From contig NZ_CP016279.1 of assembly GCF_001542625.1 (NCBI RefSeq), positions 5,208,001-5,272,000 on the forward strand: DNA of 64,000 bases. Reading direction: 5' to 3'. The notes beneath the pieces are model-generated. The model did no database searches. It was not told the DNA's origin and saw only the letters and a program-made list of their open reading frames with translations. This stretch comes from Streptomyces griseochromogenes (lineage in GTDB: Bacteria; Actinomycetota; Actinomycetes; Streptomycetales; Streptomycetaceae). The first letter of the stretch is position 1. Every line of letters starts with the position of its first letter. Below are positions 25,024 through 34,564 of the stretch, one piece after another. A program made the translations under genes and the position numbers.

Positions 25024-28000
25024 TCACCAACCCGATCCCGTATAGACCACGGCGTCCGCCGACTCCTCGCCCCAGGCGAGCTCGCGCAGCAGGCAGAGCG
25101 TCCCCTCCTCGGGGTCGATCAGCTTCAGCCCGCGGCGGGCGTACTCCCGGGCGAGCTCCGGGGTCACCATGCCGTTGTGCTCGCCGGTGGGCGCCCACGG
25201 CCCCCAGTGGACCGTCAGTGCCCGGTGGCCTCTCCGCGCGGCCCATCGGCTGCCCAGGCTCTGCAGGGCGTCGTTGGCCGCCGCGTAGTCCACCTGGCCG
25301 CGGTTGCCCACGACGGCCGAGACGCTGCCGAACAGCACCGCGAACCTGGGCCGGTCCGGCAGGTCCGCCATGGCCTCCAACAGCGTGCGCGCGCCGTCCA
25401 CCTTGGTGTCGAACACCCTCCGGAAGGACTCGAACTCCTTCTGCGCCAGCAGCCGGTCCTCGATGACCCCGGCGGCGTGGACCACGCCGTCCAGCCGGCC
25501 GTGCTCGGCGTGGATCTCCTTTACCAGCCGGTGCACCGCTTCGGCGTCCCGGACGTCCACCGAGTGGTACCGCACCGCACTGCCCAGACGGCCCAGTTGC
25601 TCCACGGTGGCGCGGATCTCCCGCTGCGCCAGGATCTGTGCGACGGCCCGCTCGATCTCGGCCGGCGAACGGCTTTCCTGAGCCGCGAGGGCGGCCCGCA
25701 ACGCGGCGCGGTCGGGCGCCGACCGGGTGGCCGGGTCCTCCGGGCCGACCGGTGCGGCGGTCCTGCCGGCCAACTCGATCCGGCAGCGGGCGGCCGACGC
25801 CAACGTCGCGGCGAACCGCGCCGTGATGCCGCGCGCACCACCCACCAGCAGAATCACCGAGTCGCGGTCCAGACCGATGGCGGCGGCCTCGGCCGCGCCG
25901 TCTCCGGCCGGACCGGCCCCCCTGTCGCCCAGTGGACCGAGGCCGGCCTCGACCAGTTCGAGCCCGTACCGCCCGCCGGAGGACCGGAGCACGACCGGGG
26001 CACGCTCGGTGGACAGCAGTTCACCGACCAGCGCCGTCGCCACGTCGGTCGCCGAGTCCTCAGGGGCGACCTCGACCACCCTGGCGACCGTGTCCGGATA
26101 CTCCTGGACGATGGTCCGGAACATGCCCCGCAGCCCGTCCGCCGGCCCGTTGAGCGAGGCGGCGTCGCCCGGCGTGCCGCCCGCGGCCGCATCCGGTGCC
26201 GCGCTTGCCCTGTCCGGCGCCGCGCTTCGGGCGGCGGCGATCAGCCATCGGGGGCCGCGACCCAGCGCGGCCTGGAACACCGGGAAGGACTCCGGCAGCA
26301 GCGGGCCCTCGCCATCCCCGAGCGCCGCCAGATGCAGTACGCCGTCCCAGGGCCCGTCCTGATCGGTGAGCAGATGCCCCGGGTCGAGGACGACCGGCTC
26401 CGCGCCGTGGGCGGCGAGCCGGGCGGACAAGCTCTCGGTCACGGCACCGCGCTCACCCAGCAGCGCGAATCTCCTGCCCGCGAGGGCGGTGGCCTCCGCG
26501 GTCGGCTCGGGGAGAGCGACGGGCCGCAGCACCATACGGACCGGCGCCTCGGCGACCACGGATGCGGGAGCGGGATGGCCGACCGGGCCCTGCGCACGCT
26601 GGTGCTCCGGGGCCTCGTGCGCCGGGTGTTCCTGGGCCGGGCTCGGCTCCCCCAAGCCTGCCTGGACCGGGCTTGTCCGATCTGGGCCCGGCTGGCCGGG
26701 GGCCGGCTGATCCGGGTTCGCCTGGGCCGGGGCGTCCTGGCCGCCCCGGCCCTGCTGCTCGGCGCCGTTCAGCCGCTCGGACAGCAACTCGGCCATGCGA
26801 GCGACCGTACGGGCCTTGGAGAGCACCTCCAGCTCCGTATCGTCGAGCTGGGAGGTCCCCGGCCCGCCCTGGGCACCGGCGAAGAGACGAGCGGCCAGTT
26901 CACCGGCGATCTCGATCCGCTTGATCGAGTCGATGCTCAGCTCCGCCTCGAGATCGAGCTGAGGCTCGATCATGTCCACCGGATAGCCGGTGCGTTCGCT
27001 GATGATGTCCAGGACGGTCCGCAGTAGATCCGCCTCGGTCGGCAGTCCTCGTGGTCCCGACGTGGCGGCCGAAGACGGCTCCTGCGGCGGCGGGGCGGCC
27101 GAGGGGGCGGCGGCCTCGGGCACCGGCGTCGTGGACGTGACCGCCACCGCCGGCGCGGCCGGGAGGAGCGGCGCGGCGACCGGTGCGGCGACCGGACCGC
27201 CCGGCGCGCCGCCGCCGAAGTAGGTGAGCAGCACATCGCGCTGCGCGGCGACGATCTCCCGGCTGGCGCGCAGGAAGTCGTGGATCATCTGGTCACGGTC
27301 GGCGACGGCGCCGCCGCCCTCCGCCTTGGTCACGGTCATCTCCTGGATACGTCGGGCCGGCATGAGGGAGCCGGGCAGAGGGCTGCCGTCACGGGTGCGC
27401 ACCAGCTGTCCGTTGACGGTCCAGCCGGGCAGTTCGAGTGCGGCGGCGCGGCTCAGTTCGGTGGCGTCGCGGCCGTGGAACATCCAGCCGGTGCGCACCC
27501 TCACACCGGCGACCGCGGCTTGGGCGAGCGAGCTCAGGAAACCGTGCAGGCCGCGCCTGCCCGGCGTGTCGCAGGCCACCGTGGTGTGCGGGCGGTCGCG
27601 GAGGATCGCGGACACCAGACCGGTGAGCACCGAGCCGGGGCCCGCTTCGACGAAGACGCGGGCCCCGGCCGCGTACATCCGCTCGATCTGCTCCACGAAG
27701 CGCACGGGTGCGCTGATCTGGGCGGCCAGCTCGGCCCGTATGTCCTCGGGTCGTCCCGGATAGACCGCAGCCGTGCGGTTGGACCACACCGGCACCTCGG
27801 GTTCGCGTACGGGCCGGTCCAGCAGCGCCTGGGCGAACCGCTCGCCGGCGCCGGCGACGAGCGGGCTGTGGAACGCGCAGGCCACGGGGATGCGCTTGGC
27901 GCCGTAGCCGTTCGCGCGCAGCCGCCGTACCGCGGCGTCGACCGCCTCGACGGGCCCGGAGATGACCGTCTGGTCGGGGGCGTTGTGGTTGGCGACGACG

Positions 28001-31000
28001 ATCCGGTCCGCCAGGCCGTCCGCGGTCAACTGCCCGTATACCTCGGCGGCTCCGGCCGCGACCGCGGCCATGGTACCCGGGTCCGTACCGGTGGCGGACA
28101 GGATCGCCTCGGCCCGCTCCGCACTCAGCTCCAGCAGGGTCGCGGGGGCGAACGCCCCAGCGGCGCACAGCGCGACCAGTTCGCCGTAGCTGTGCCCGGC
28201 CACCATGTCCGGGCGTACACCGGCGCGGCCGAACAGCTCGTGCACGGCCAGCCCAGCGATGCCCAGCACCGGCTGCGCGACCCTGGTGTCGGTGATCCGG
28301 GTCCGCTGCTCGGCGGCGACGGTGGGGGAGAAGGCGGCCGGCGGGTGGAGGCGGCCGGCCCACTCGCGGCCGAGCTGGAGGTACCGCTGGACCTCCGGGA
28401 ACGCGACGAACAACTCGGCGAGCATTCCCGGCCGCTGACTGCCCTGCCCGGGGAAGAGGAACGCCACGCCGGGCCCGTCGCCTGGGCCCTCGCCGCTGCT
28501 GTTCGCTCCCGTCGCCTTGGCCCGGTCGCCTCGGTCTTGCGGACCATCCGTTCCAGCCGTCCTGGGCTCATTGCCGTGGTCTTCCGGATCGTCCGCTCCA
28601 GTCACCCCGGCCCGGTCGCCCCCGTCTCCTCGGTCGGCCGGCCCGGCGGCGAAGACCCCCGCCGACGGGTCGTGCTCGCCGGCGAGCGCCCGTCGCAGCA
28701 GCCCGGCCAGCTCAGCCAGGTCACCGGCCACCACGGCGGACTGAACGGGCTGTTCAGAGGTGTCGCAGCGGCGGGACGCGGTTACCGCGAAGTCGCGCAA
28801 CCGCCAGGGACCACCGCCCAGGTCGTTCGCCTCGACGAGCTTCAGCAGCTGCTCGATGGCACGGTTGGCGTCCGCGCGGTCGGCGCCCCGGAAGACGAAC
28901 AACTCGGCCGGCCACGCCTCAAGCGCATGCACCGGCGGCGGCGTCCCGTCGTAGGCCCCCAGTACGACGTGGAAGTTGGTGCCGCCGAATCCGAAGGCGC
29001 TGACCCCGGCGACCCGCTCGGCCGCGGGCGCCGCCCACGGCCGCGCCGCGGTGTGGAACGCAAACGGACTGGTCCCCTCCTGCCAGGCCGGGTTGGGCTG
29101 CCGCAGGTTCACCGTGGGCGGCTTGACCCCGGTGTGCAGCGCCATGGCGGTCTTGATCAGACCGGCCAGACCCGCGGCGCACTTGGTGTGCCCGATCTGC
29201 GACTTGACCGAGCCGAGCGCGCAGCTGCCCGGTGCCGCCCCGGCTTCGGTGAACACCTCGGTGAGGGTGCTCAGCTCGGCGCGGTCGCCGACCACGGTCC
29301 CGGTGCCGTGCGCCTCGATCAGGCCGACCTGCGCAGGCGATATCCCGGCGTTGCGGTACGCGCGTTCCAGCGCCGAGCGCTGCCCCTCCGGGCGGGGGGC
29401 GGTCAGGCCCAGCGACTTGCCGTCACTGGCGCTGCCGACGCCCTTGATCACCGCGTAGACCCGGTCCCCGTCCCGCTCCGCGTCCGCCAGTCGCTTGAGC
29501 ACCAGGCAGGCGACGCCCTCGCCGAGGGCTATGCCGTCGGCCGCGTCGTCGAAGGTGCGGGAGCGGCCGGTCGGTGAGAGCGCGTGCACCGAGGAGAACA
29601 GCAGGTAGTCGTTGATTCCGTTGTGCAGATCGGCGCCGCCGCACAGCACCAGGTCGCTGGTGCCACCGGACAGCTCCTTGCAGGCCACGTCCACCGCGGC
29701 CAGCGAGGAGGCGCAGGCCGCGTCGACCGTATAGTTCGCACCGCCCAGGTCGAGCCGGTTGGCGATCCGGCCGGAGATGACATTGGCCAGCATCCCGGGA
29801 AAGGAGTCCCCGGTGAGCCTGGGCAACTGCGCGTCCAGCCCGGCCGGCAGTTCCCCCAGATAGGCCGGAAGCAGGTTGCGCAGTGTGGTGGCGCCGGACA
29901 GATCACTGCCCGCTTCCGCCCCGAACACTACGGAGGCCCGGGACCGGTCGAAGTCCCGCCCCTCGTAACCGGCGTCCCGCAGGGCCCGCCGCGCGGCCTC
30001 CAGCGCCAGCAGCTGCACCGGTTCGATGCTGCCCAGCGAGGAGGGCGGGATGCCGTAGCGCAAGGGATCGAAGGGGATGTCCGGCAGGAAGCCGCCCCAC
30101 TTGGACTCCGTGTGGGCGCTGTCCGCCTCGGGTGCGTAATAGACCGCCGGGTCCCACCGCTCGGCGGGCACCTCGGTGACGGCGTCGACTCCCGCCACCA
30201 CGTTCGCCCAGTAGTCGGCCAGGTCCGCGGCGCCGGGGAACATGCAGGACATCCCGACCACGGCGATGTCCAGCGGCTCCGGGGCAGCGGCCGGTCCCGT
30301 GGCCGGGTCCGCGGCCTCGTCGCAGGGCGGGGCGACACCGAACCGGTCGCGCAGCTGTGCCGCGCGCTCGGCGAAGAACTCGGCGGCCGCTGTGCTGACC
30401 GACTCGTGCAGGGCGGGGACCGTAGTGACCTCGGAACGCAGCACCGCCACCTGACCGGCCATGAACATGCCCTCGGCGAGCTGTCGTTCCTCGTCCACCT
30501 CGACCAGGTCCCCGCCGACCCGCTCGACTCCCTTGCTGGCGACCCTCAGCCGCCCGACGTTCAGCCGCTCCAGCTGCTCCCACACCTGCCGGTCCGGGAC
30601 ACCCTGGGACCGCAACTCGTCCTTGACGCCCGCGAAGCCCGCGGTGAAGGGGCTGTGCACGCAGCGCGTCGCGTGGCCCGGCGCGGTCTCCAGCAGCTCG
30701 GTCCGCCGCGCTGCCAGCACCTGCCGTTGGAACAGCGGCCGCACCGCTGTGCGGTCGACCGCCTCCTCGGTGAACAGATACGCGGTACCCATGAGCACCC
30801 CCACGGCCACCCCACGGGCGGACAGCGGAGCGGCGAGCGCGGCCACCATCGCCGATGACCGTTCGTCATGGATGCCACCGGCGAACAACACCCTCAGCTC
30901 GCCGGGATCGATGCCCCCGGCTCCCTCGGCCCCGTCCAGGAACTCACTGAGCACCGCGATCTGGGCCTCCCACAGCACAAAGCTGCTCCTCGGCCCGACG

Positions 31001-32313
31001 TGACCACCACACTCGGAGCCTTCGAAGACGAACTTGCGCGCACCGGCAGCAAGGAACTGTCTGAGCAGCCCCGGCGAGGGGACATGCAGGAACGTTGCGA
31101 CACCGGCCTCCTCCAGCGCGGACGCTTGCGCGGGACGGCCGCCCGCGATGATGGCGCAACGCGGCCGGAATTCCCGGATGAGCTCCAGCTGCGCGGCCTT
31201 GATCTGCTCGGGAGCGAAGCCGAGCACGCCCACGCCCCAGGGGCGGCCCTCCAGCGCGGCACGGGTCTGATCCAGCAGGGTCCGCGTCTGCTCCGGACCG
31301 GCCAGCCCCAGCGCCAGAAAGGGCAACGCACCGTGCTCGGCCACGGCCGAGGCGAACCGCGCCTGATCACTGACCCTGGTCATCGGCCCCTGCGCGATGG
31401 GCAGCCGGGTGCCCAGCGACCGGCTCAGAGGCGAGTCACCGCGCAGCGCGTTCGACGCCGCGTCGTCCCGCACCGCATCGACGACGGCGGCGCCGACCGC
31501 GCGGACCGCACCGCCGACGTCCCCCCACTGCTCGGCGAAGCGGGCGGCCAGGAAGCCGTCCTGCCCGACCGGGAGCAACTGGGTACGCAAGTCCCGGCTG
31601 CCGAGCAGGCCAGCCACCTCGGCCGGGTCCTCCGGCATCGGCGGCACGCGCGGCCCGCGGCGGCGCAGCACCCGGTGGCCGCCCACCACGACCGTCTCCG
31701 AGCCGTCCATGGTCCGTACCGCCGCGGCCACCTCCTCCGCGAGCCCGGACTCTTCGAGCAGCGCCAGCTGGGTGTCCAGGACGACTCCCGCCGCTCCACC
31801 GACCACTGCGGCCGCGGCGGTGTGCGGCCCAATGCCGCCGCAGGCCCAGATGGGCAGGTCCAACTCCCCGTCCGCCAGCAGCTGCTGGAGCAGCACAAAG
31901 GTGCTCAGCTCACCGACCCGCCCGCCGCTCTCCTGACCACGGGCGACCAGGCCGTGCGCCCCGGCGCGCGCGGCCGCGATCGCCTCCTCGCGGCTGGTGA
32001 CCTCGACCAGGACCCGGTGGCCCGCCCCGAGGTCACCCGGCCGCAGGGGCGAATCCGCGGCGAGCAGCACCGTGTCCACGCCCCCGGCCTCCCCCAGATC
32101 ACCGGGGGCGAGGAGGCAACCCGCGCCCATACGCACACCGAACGGCCCCGGTACCCACTGCCGGACCAGGCTCAGTGCCTCTCGCGCCCGCCGGTCGCCC
32201 CTCCCGAGGTCGAGCACGCCGAGCCCACCGGCTTGGCAGACGGCAGCGACGAGTCTCGGGTCGGGTTCACCAAACGGACTGATCCCCAGGATGGTCACTG
32301 GTGCAGTTGTCAC
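25024..32313 (-). CDS. polyketide/PUFA-like synthase: two NMO-type ER units-KS-AT-ACP-KR
   Basis: A 2429-residue enzyme. Residues 1-300 and about 300-560 are two nitronate-monooxygenase-like (PfaD-type enoyl reductase) units (TILGISPFGEPDPRLVAAVC; later GSECGGHVGPRSSFVLWEAQ and LFAGGIHDERSSAMV). KS about 690-1110 (VDAACASS, Cys near 866; EAHGTGTVVGD; IGHTKCAAG). AT about 1290-1590 (FLFPGQGSQRPG; AGHSYGELVAL). One ACP near 1794 (LEAELSIDSIKRIEIAG). KR about 2155-2400 (LLVGGARGIT; GSVSAV and VDYAAAND). It should run iterative condensation with ketoreduction and, with the dehydratase of the partner protein, full reduction. I start it at GTG 32313, preceded by GCGGAG and directly followed by the NMO fold; GTG 32370 in the same frame is an alternative. 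The IS5 element begins only about 130 bases upstream. Confidence 0.92.
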   Translation of the reverse strand: MTTAPVTILGISPFGEPDPRLVAAVCQAGGLGVLDLGRGDRRAREALSLVRQWVPGPFGVRMGAGCLLAPGDLGEAGGVDTVLLAADSPLRPGDLGAGHRVLVEVTSREEAIAAARAGAHGLVARGQESGGRVGELSTFVLLQQLLADGELDLPIWACGGIGPHTAAAAVVGGAAGVVLDTQLALLEESGLAEEVAAAVRTMDGSETVVVGGHRVLRRRGPRVPPMPEDPAEVAGLLGSRDLRTQLLPVGQDGFLAARFAEQWGDVGGAVRAVGAAVVDAVRDDAASNALRGDSPLSRSLGTRLPIAQGPMTRVSDQARFASAVAEHGALPFLALGLAGPEQTRTLLDQTRAALEGRPWGVGVLGFAPEQIKAAQLELIREFRPRCAIIAGGRPAQASALEEAGVATFLHVPSPGLLRQFLAAGARKFVFEGSECGGHVGPRSSFVLWEAQIAVLSEFLDGAEGAGGIDPGELRVLFAGGIHDERSSAMVAALAAPLSARGVAVGVLMGTAYLFTEEAVDRTAVRPLFQRQVLAARRTELLETAPGHATRCVHSPFTAGFAGVKDELRSQGVPDRQVWEQLERLNVGRLRVASKGVERVGGDLVEVDEERQLAEGMFMAGQVAVLRSEVTTVPALHESVSTAAAEFFAERAAQLRDRFGVAPPCDEAADPATGPAAAPEPLDIAVVGMSCMFPGAADLADYWANVVAGVDAVTEVPAERWDPAVYYAPEADSAHTESKWGGFLPDIPFDPLRYGIPPSSLGSIEPVQLLALEAARRALRDAGYEGRDFDRSRASVVFGAEAGSDLSGATTLRNLLPAYLGELPAGLDAQLPRLTGDSFPGMLANVISGRIANRLDLGGANYTVDAACASSLAAVDVACKELSGGTSDLVLCGGADLHNGINDYLLFSSVHALSPTGRSRTFDDAADGIALGEGVACLVLKRLADAERDGDRVYAVIKGVGSASDGKSLGLTAPRPEGQRSALERAYRNAGISPAQVGLIEAHGTGTVVGDRAELSTLTEVFTEAGAAPGSCALGSVKSQIGHTKCAAGLAGLIKTAMALHTGVKPPTVNLRQPNPAWQEGTSPFAFHTAARPWAAPAAERVAGVSAFGFGGTNFHVVLGAYDGTPPPVHALEAWPAELFVFRGADRADANRAIEQLLKLVEANDLGGGPWRLRDFAVTASRRCDTSEQPVQSAVVAGDLAELAGLLRRALAGEHDPSAGVFAAGPADRGDGGDRAGVTGADDPEDHGNEPRTAGTDGPQDRGDRAKATGANSSGEGPGDGPGVAFLFPGQGSQRPGMLAELFVAFPEVQRYLQLGREWAGRLHPPAAFSPTVAAEQRTRITDTRVAQPVLGIAGLAVHELFGRAGVRPDMVAGHSYGELVALCAAGAFAPATLLELSAERAEAILSATGTDPGTMAAVAAGAAEVYGQLTADGLADRIVVANHNAPDQTVISGPVEAVDAAVRRLRANGYGAKRIPVACAFHSPLVAGAGERFAQALLDRPVREPEVPVWSNRTAAVYPGRPEDIRAELAAQISAPVRFVEQIERMYAAGARVFVEAGPGSVLTGLVSAILRDRPHTTVACDTPGRRGLHGFLSSLAQAAVAGVRVRTGWMFHGRDATELSRAAALELPGWTVNGQLVRTRDGSPLPGSLMPARRIQEMTVTKAEGGGAVADRDQMIHDFLRASREIVAAQRDVLLTYFGGGAPGGPVAAPVAAPLLPAAPAVAVTSTTPVPEAAAPSAAPPPQEPSSAATSGPRGLPTEADLLRTVLDIISERTGYPVDMIEPQLDLEAELSIDSIKRIEIAGELAARLFAGAQGGPGTSQLDDTELEVLSKARTVARMAELLSERLNGAEQQGRGGQDAPAQANPDQPAPGQPGPDRTSPVQAGLGEPSPAQEHPAHEAPEHQRAQGPVGHPAPASVVAEAPVRMVLRPVALPEPTAEATALAGRRFALLGERGAVTESLSARLAAHGAEPVVLDPGHLLTDQDGPWDGVLHLAALGDGEGPLLPESFPVFQAALGRGPRWLIAAARSAAPDRASAAPDAAAGGTPGDAASLNGPADGLRGMFRTIVQEYPDTVARVVEVAPEDSATDVATALVGELLSTERAPVVLRSSGGRYGLELVEAGLGPLGDRGAGPAGDGAAEAAAIGLDRDSVILLVGGARGITARFAATLASAARCRIELAGRTAAPVGPEDPATRSAPDRAALRAALAAQESRSPAEIERAVAQILAQREIRATVEQLGRLGSAVRYHSVDVRDAEAVHRLVKEIHAEHGRLDGVVHAAGVIEDRLLAQKEFESFRRVFDTKVDGARTLLEAMADLPDRPRFAVLFGSVSAVVGNRGQVDYAAANDALQSLGSRWAARRGHRALTVHWGPWAPTGEHNGMVTPELAREYARRGLKLIDPEEGTLCLLRELAWGEESADAVVYTGSGW

Positions 32314-32440
32314 GGGTACTCCGCAGAGAGATTGGTCGCTCGAGGACGCAATCGGCGCGTCTGCCTGCACAGGGGCAGCGAGAGGCGTGCGTGATACATC
32401 GAAGTACGTAGCGGATGCCCGCAGGACAGACCGTGCTAAG

Positions 32441-33291
32441 AGGTCATCTCATTTGGGGTGTTCGATAGGCTCCAGATGTGGGGATCGTTGAGCGGCTTGT
32501 GCCGGATGAGCTGTGGGAGTTGTTCCAGCGAGTGGTTCCGGAGGCGCCGAGTCGGCCTCAGGGTGGTGGCCGGCGCCGGCACGGCGACCGGGAGGTGTTG
32601 GCTGCGATCGTGTTCGTGGCCACGTCGGGCTGCACGTGGCAGCAACTGCCGTCCGCCTCGTTCGGGCTTTCAGGGCCCACGGCTCACCGGCGCTTCGCCG
32701 AGTGGTCGAAGGCCCGGGTGTGGGCGAAGCTCCATCGCCTGGTCCTCGACGAACTCGGCTCTCGCGGTGAACTGGACTGGTCTCGCTGCGCGATCGACTC
32801 GGTGAACATGCGAGCCCTGAAAAAGGGGACCTGACAGGTCCGAATCCGGTGGATCGCGGCAAGTACGGTTCAAAGATCCACTTGATCACCGAGCGTACCG
32901 GGCTGCCCCTGTCCGTCGGGATATCCGGTGCCAACCTGCACGACAGCCAGGCCCTCGAACCGCTCGTGCGAGGCATCCCACCCATTCGCTCCCGGCGCGG
33001 ACCGCGCCGACGACGGCCCGCCAAACTCCACGGCGACAAAGGCTACGACTACAACCACCTGCGCCGATGGTTACGCAGCCGCGGCATCCGACATCGCATC
33101 GCCCGCAAAGGCATCGAGCCCTCCACACGGCTGGGCCGCCACCGCTGGACGATCGAACGCACCATGGCCTGGCTCGCCGGATGCCGCCGCCTCCACCGCC
33201 GCTACGAACGCAAAGCCGAACACTTCCTGGCCTTCACCAGCATCGCCTGCACCCTCATCTGCTACCGCAGACTCACCAAATGAGATGACTT
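32441..33291 (+). mobile_element. intact-looking IS5-family element upstream of the polyketide operon
   Basis: An 851-base element with inverted ends AGGTCATCTCATTTGG (32441-32456) and the reverse complement of AAGTCATCTCATTTGG (ending 33291), 15 of 16 matching. CTAAG is present directly on both sides (32436-32440 and 33292-33296) as a target duplication. It is inserted in the upstream region of the large synthase gene and reads away from it. Confidence 0.88.
32478..33283 (+). CDS. IS5-family transposase made by -1 frameshifting
   Basis: The first frame (32478-32834) gives the N-terminal half (VPDELWELFQRVVPEAPSRP, SGCTWQQLPSASFGLSG, CAIDSVNMRALKKG). The -1 frame then gives LTGPNPVDRGKYGSKIHLIT, GDKGYDYNHLRRWL and WTIERTMAWLAGCRRLHRRY to a stop at 33283. 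The switch occurs at AAAAAGGGG near 32821-32828, the place where IS427-group elements use programmed -1 frameshifting. Both halves contain DDE blocks, ends and target duplication are present, so it may still be active. Confidence 0.82.
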
Positions 33292-33304
33292 CTAAGGACC
33301 TCGG

Positions 33305-33744
33305 GCGCCGCGATGCGGCCCGGCTCCCGCACCCGGTTGTGTCACCGCCCGCGCACCCACCCCGCAGGCCGGGGCAAACGCCGCGGCATGGGCGAGCGCG
33401 ACTTCATCGCGCTGATCGACGGCACCCACCAGCTCGTCCAGGCGCCGATCGTGCTGGTCTGGGACCGGCTCAACACTCATGTCTCCCACGCCATGCGTGA
33501 GTTGATCGCCGAGCGTGGGTGGCTGACGGCGTTCCTGCCGCCCGCCTACTCGCCCGACCTCAATCCCGTCGAAAGCGTGTGGGTGCACGTCAAACGCAGT
33601 CTGGCCGACCTCGCCGTCGTCGCCCTCGACCGCCTGGAAACACTCGTCCGCAACCGGCTCAAACGCCTCCAGTACCGGCCCGACACCCTCGACGGCTTCA
33701 TAGCGGGCACCGGCCTGACCCTCGCCGACCCAACATCACCCTGA
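33305..33744 (+). pseudogene. IS630-family transposase, C-terminal remnant
   Basis: The frame contains RDFIALIDGTHQLVQAPIVL, VWDRLNTHVSHAMREL and LPPAYSPDLNPVESVWVHVK, then RNRLKRLQYRPDTLDGFIAG: the second half of the IS630 DDE domain with the typical SPDLNPVE block. The N-terminal half is absent. The remnant starts about 10 bases from the IS5 element, so its loss may be linked to older rearrangement at this spot. Confidence 0.78.
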
Positions 33745-33764
33745 CAGGCCGTCAGTAGCCGGCT

Positions 33765-34007
33765 GTGATCGGCAGTTTCTTGATCTCACTGTTCGGCGCG
33801 GTCCTCGGCATAGGCGTGGGCGTCTTCATCGCCTGGGCTGGCGGCGAGCTGGCAAGCCAGGCGCTGCCGACCTACGCAATGGCACTGCCCTGGTACCGGC
33901 TCGGGCTGTTCCTCCTGATCGCCCTCGTGGTCGGGGTGCTAGCCGCACTCTGGCCGGCTCACCGCGCCTCCCGGCTGAAGATACTGACGTCCATCACCGC
34001 CCAGTGA
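33765..34007 (+). pseudogene. ABC transporter permease (FtsX/MacB type), C-terminal fragment
   Basis: 80 residues with two transmembrane segments (FLISLFGAVLGIGVGVFIAW and LGLFLLIALVVGVLAALWPA) and the terminus PAHRASRLKILTSITAQ, which is the standard end of an FtsX-domain permease of about 400-850 residues. No upstream part exists here, so it is a stray fragment left between transposon remnants. Confidence 0.7.
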
Positions 34008-34100
34008 CCGGGCTCGGTCATGGTCGTGGACCCGTCACACGGTGCAGATACCCGCCCATGGTGACCGGGCCACGACCACAGCACTCGGAATGTTTCGGCC

Positions 34101-34523
34101 ATGCCGTCGCGAGCGGTCCGGGCCGACATGCCCAGCCCCCGCAAGATCACCGCGTGGACCATGCGGCCCCGAGAGACGCTCACGGACAGCCAGAACGAGC
34201 GGCTGCTTCAAGTCCGGCTCGCCTGCCCGGACATCACCCGGGCTTGCGATCTCGCCCGCGCGTTCGCCGATCTCGTCCGTCACCAGCGCGGATACCTGCT
34301 GCTGGAGTGGATCCGCCAGGCCGAGCAGGACGCACCGAAGCCCATGAAGGGCTTCGCCGGCTTCCTCCGCCAAGACCTCGACGCCGTCACCGCCGGGCTT
34401 ACCCTCCCTTGGAGTTCCGGCGTCATCGAAGGCCACGTGAACCGGGTGAGAACACTCAAGAGAGCAATGTATGGCCGGGCCTCGTTCGAACTTCAACGGA
34501 CCCGGATCCTCACCCAGCCATGA
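34101..34523 (+). pseudogene. ISL3-family transposase, C-terminal remnant
   Basis: The end of the frame, LTLPWSSGVIEGHVNRVRTL then KRAMYGRASFELQRTRILTQ, is the diagnostic ISL3 C-terminus; upstream, LLEWIRQAEQDAPKPMKGFA also fits. About 140 residues remain of roughly 400-550. There is no partner remnant nearby. Confidence 0.8.
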
Positions 34524-34564
34524 CCGTCACGGAACTCCGGACAAGCCGACCGTAGAAAGCCTCA

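Noticed and set aside
22440..25466. 1008-codon open frame on the plus strand
   Set aside because: Antisense shadow of the second synthase; the protein is Arg/Gly/His-rich without motifs.
17213..33291. Polyketide operon as cargo of a composite IS5 transposon
   Set aside because: The two flanking IS5-family elements have different terminal repeats and transposases, so they would not act as one unit.
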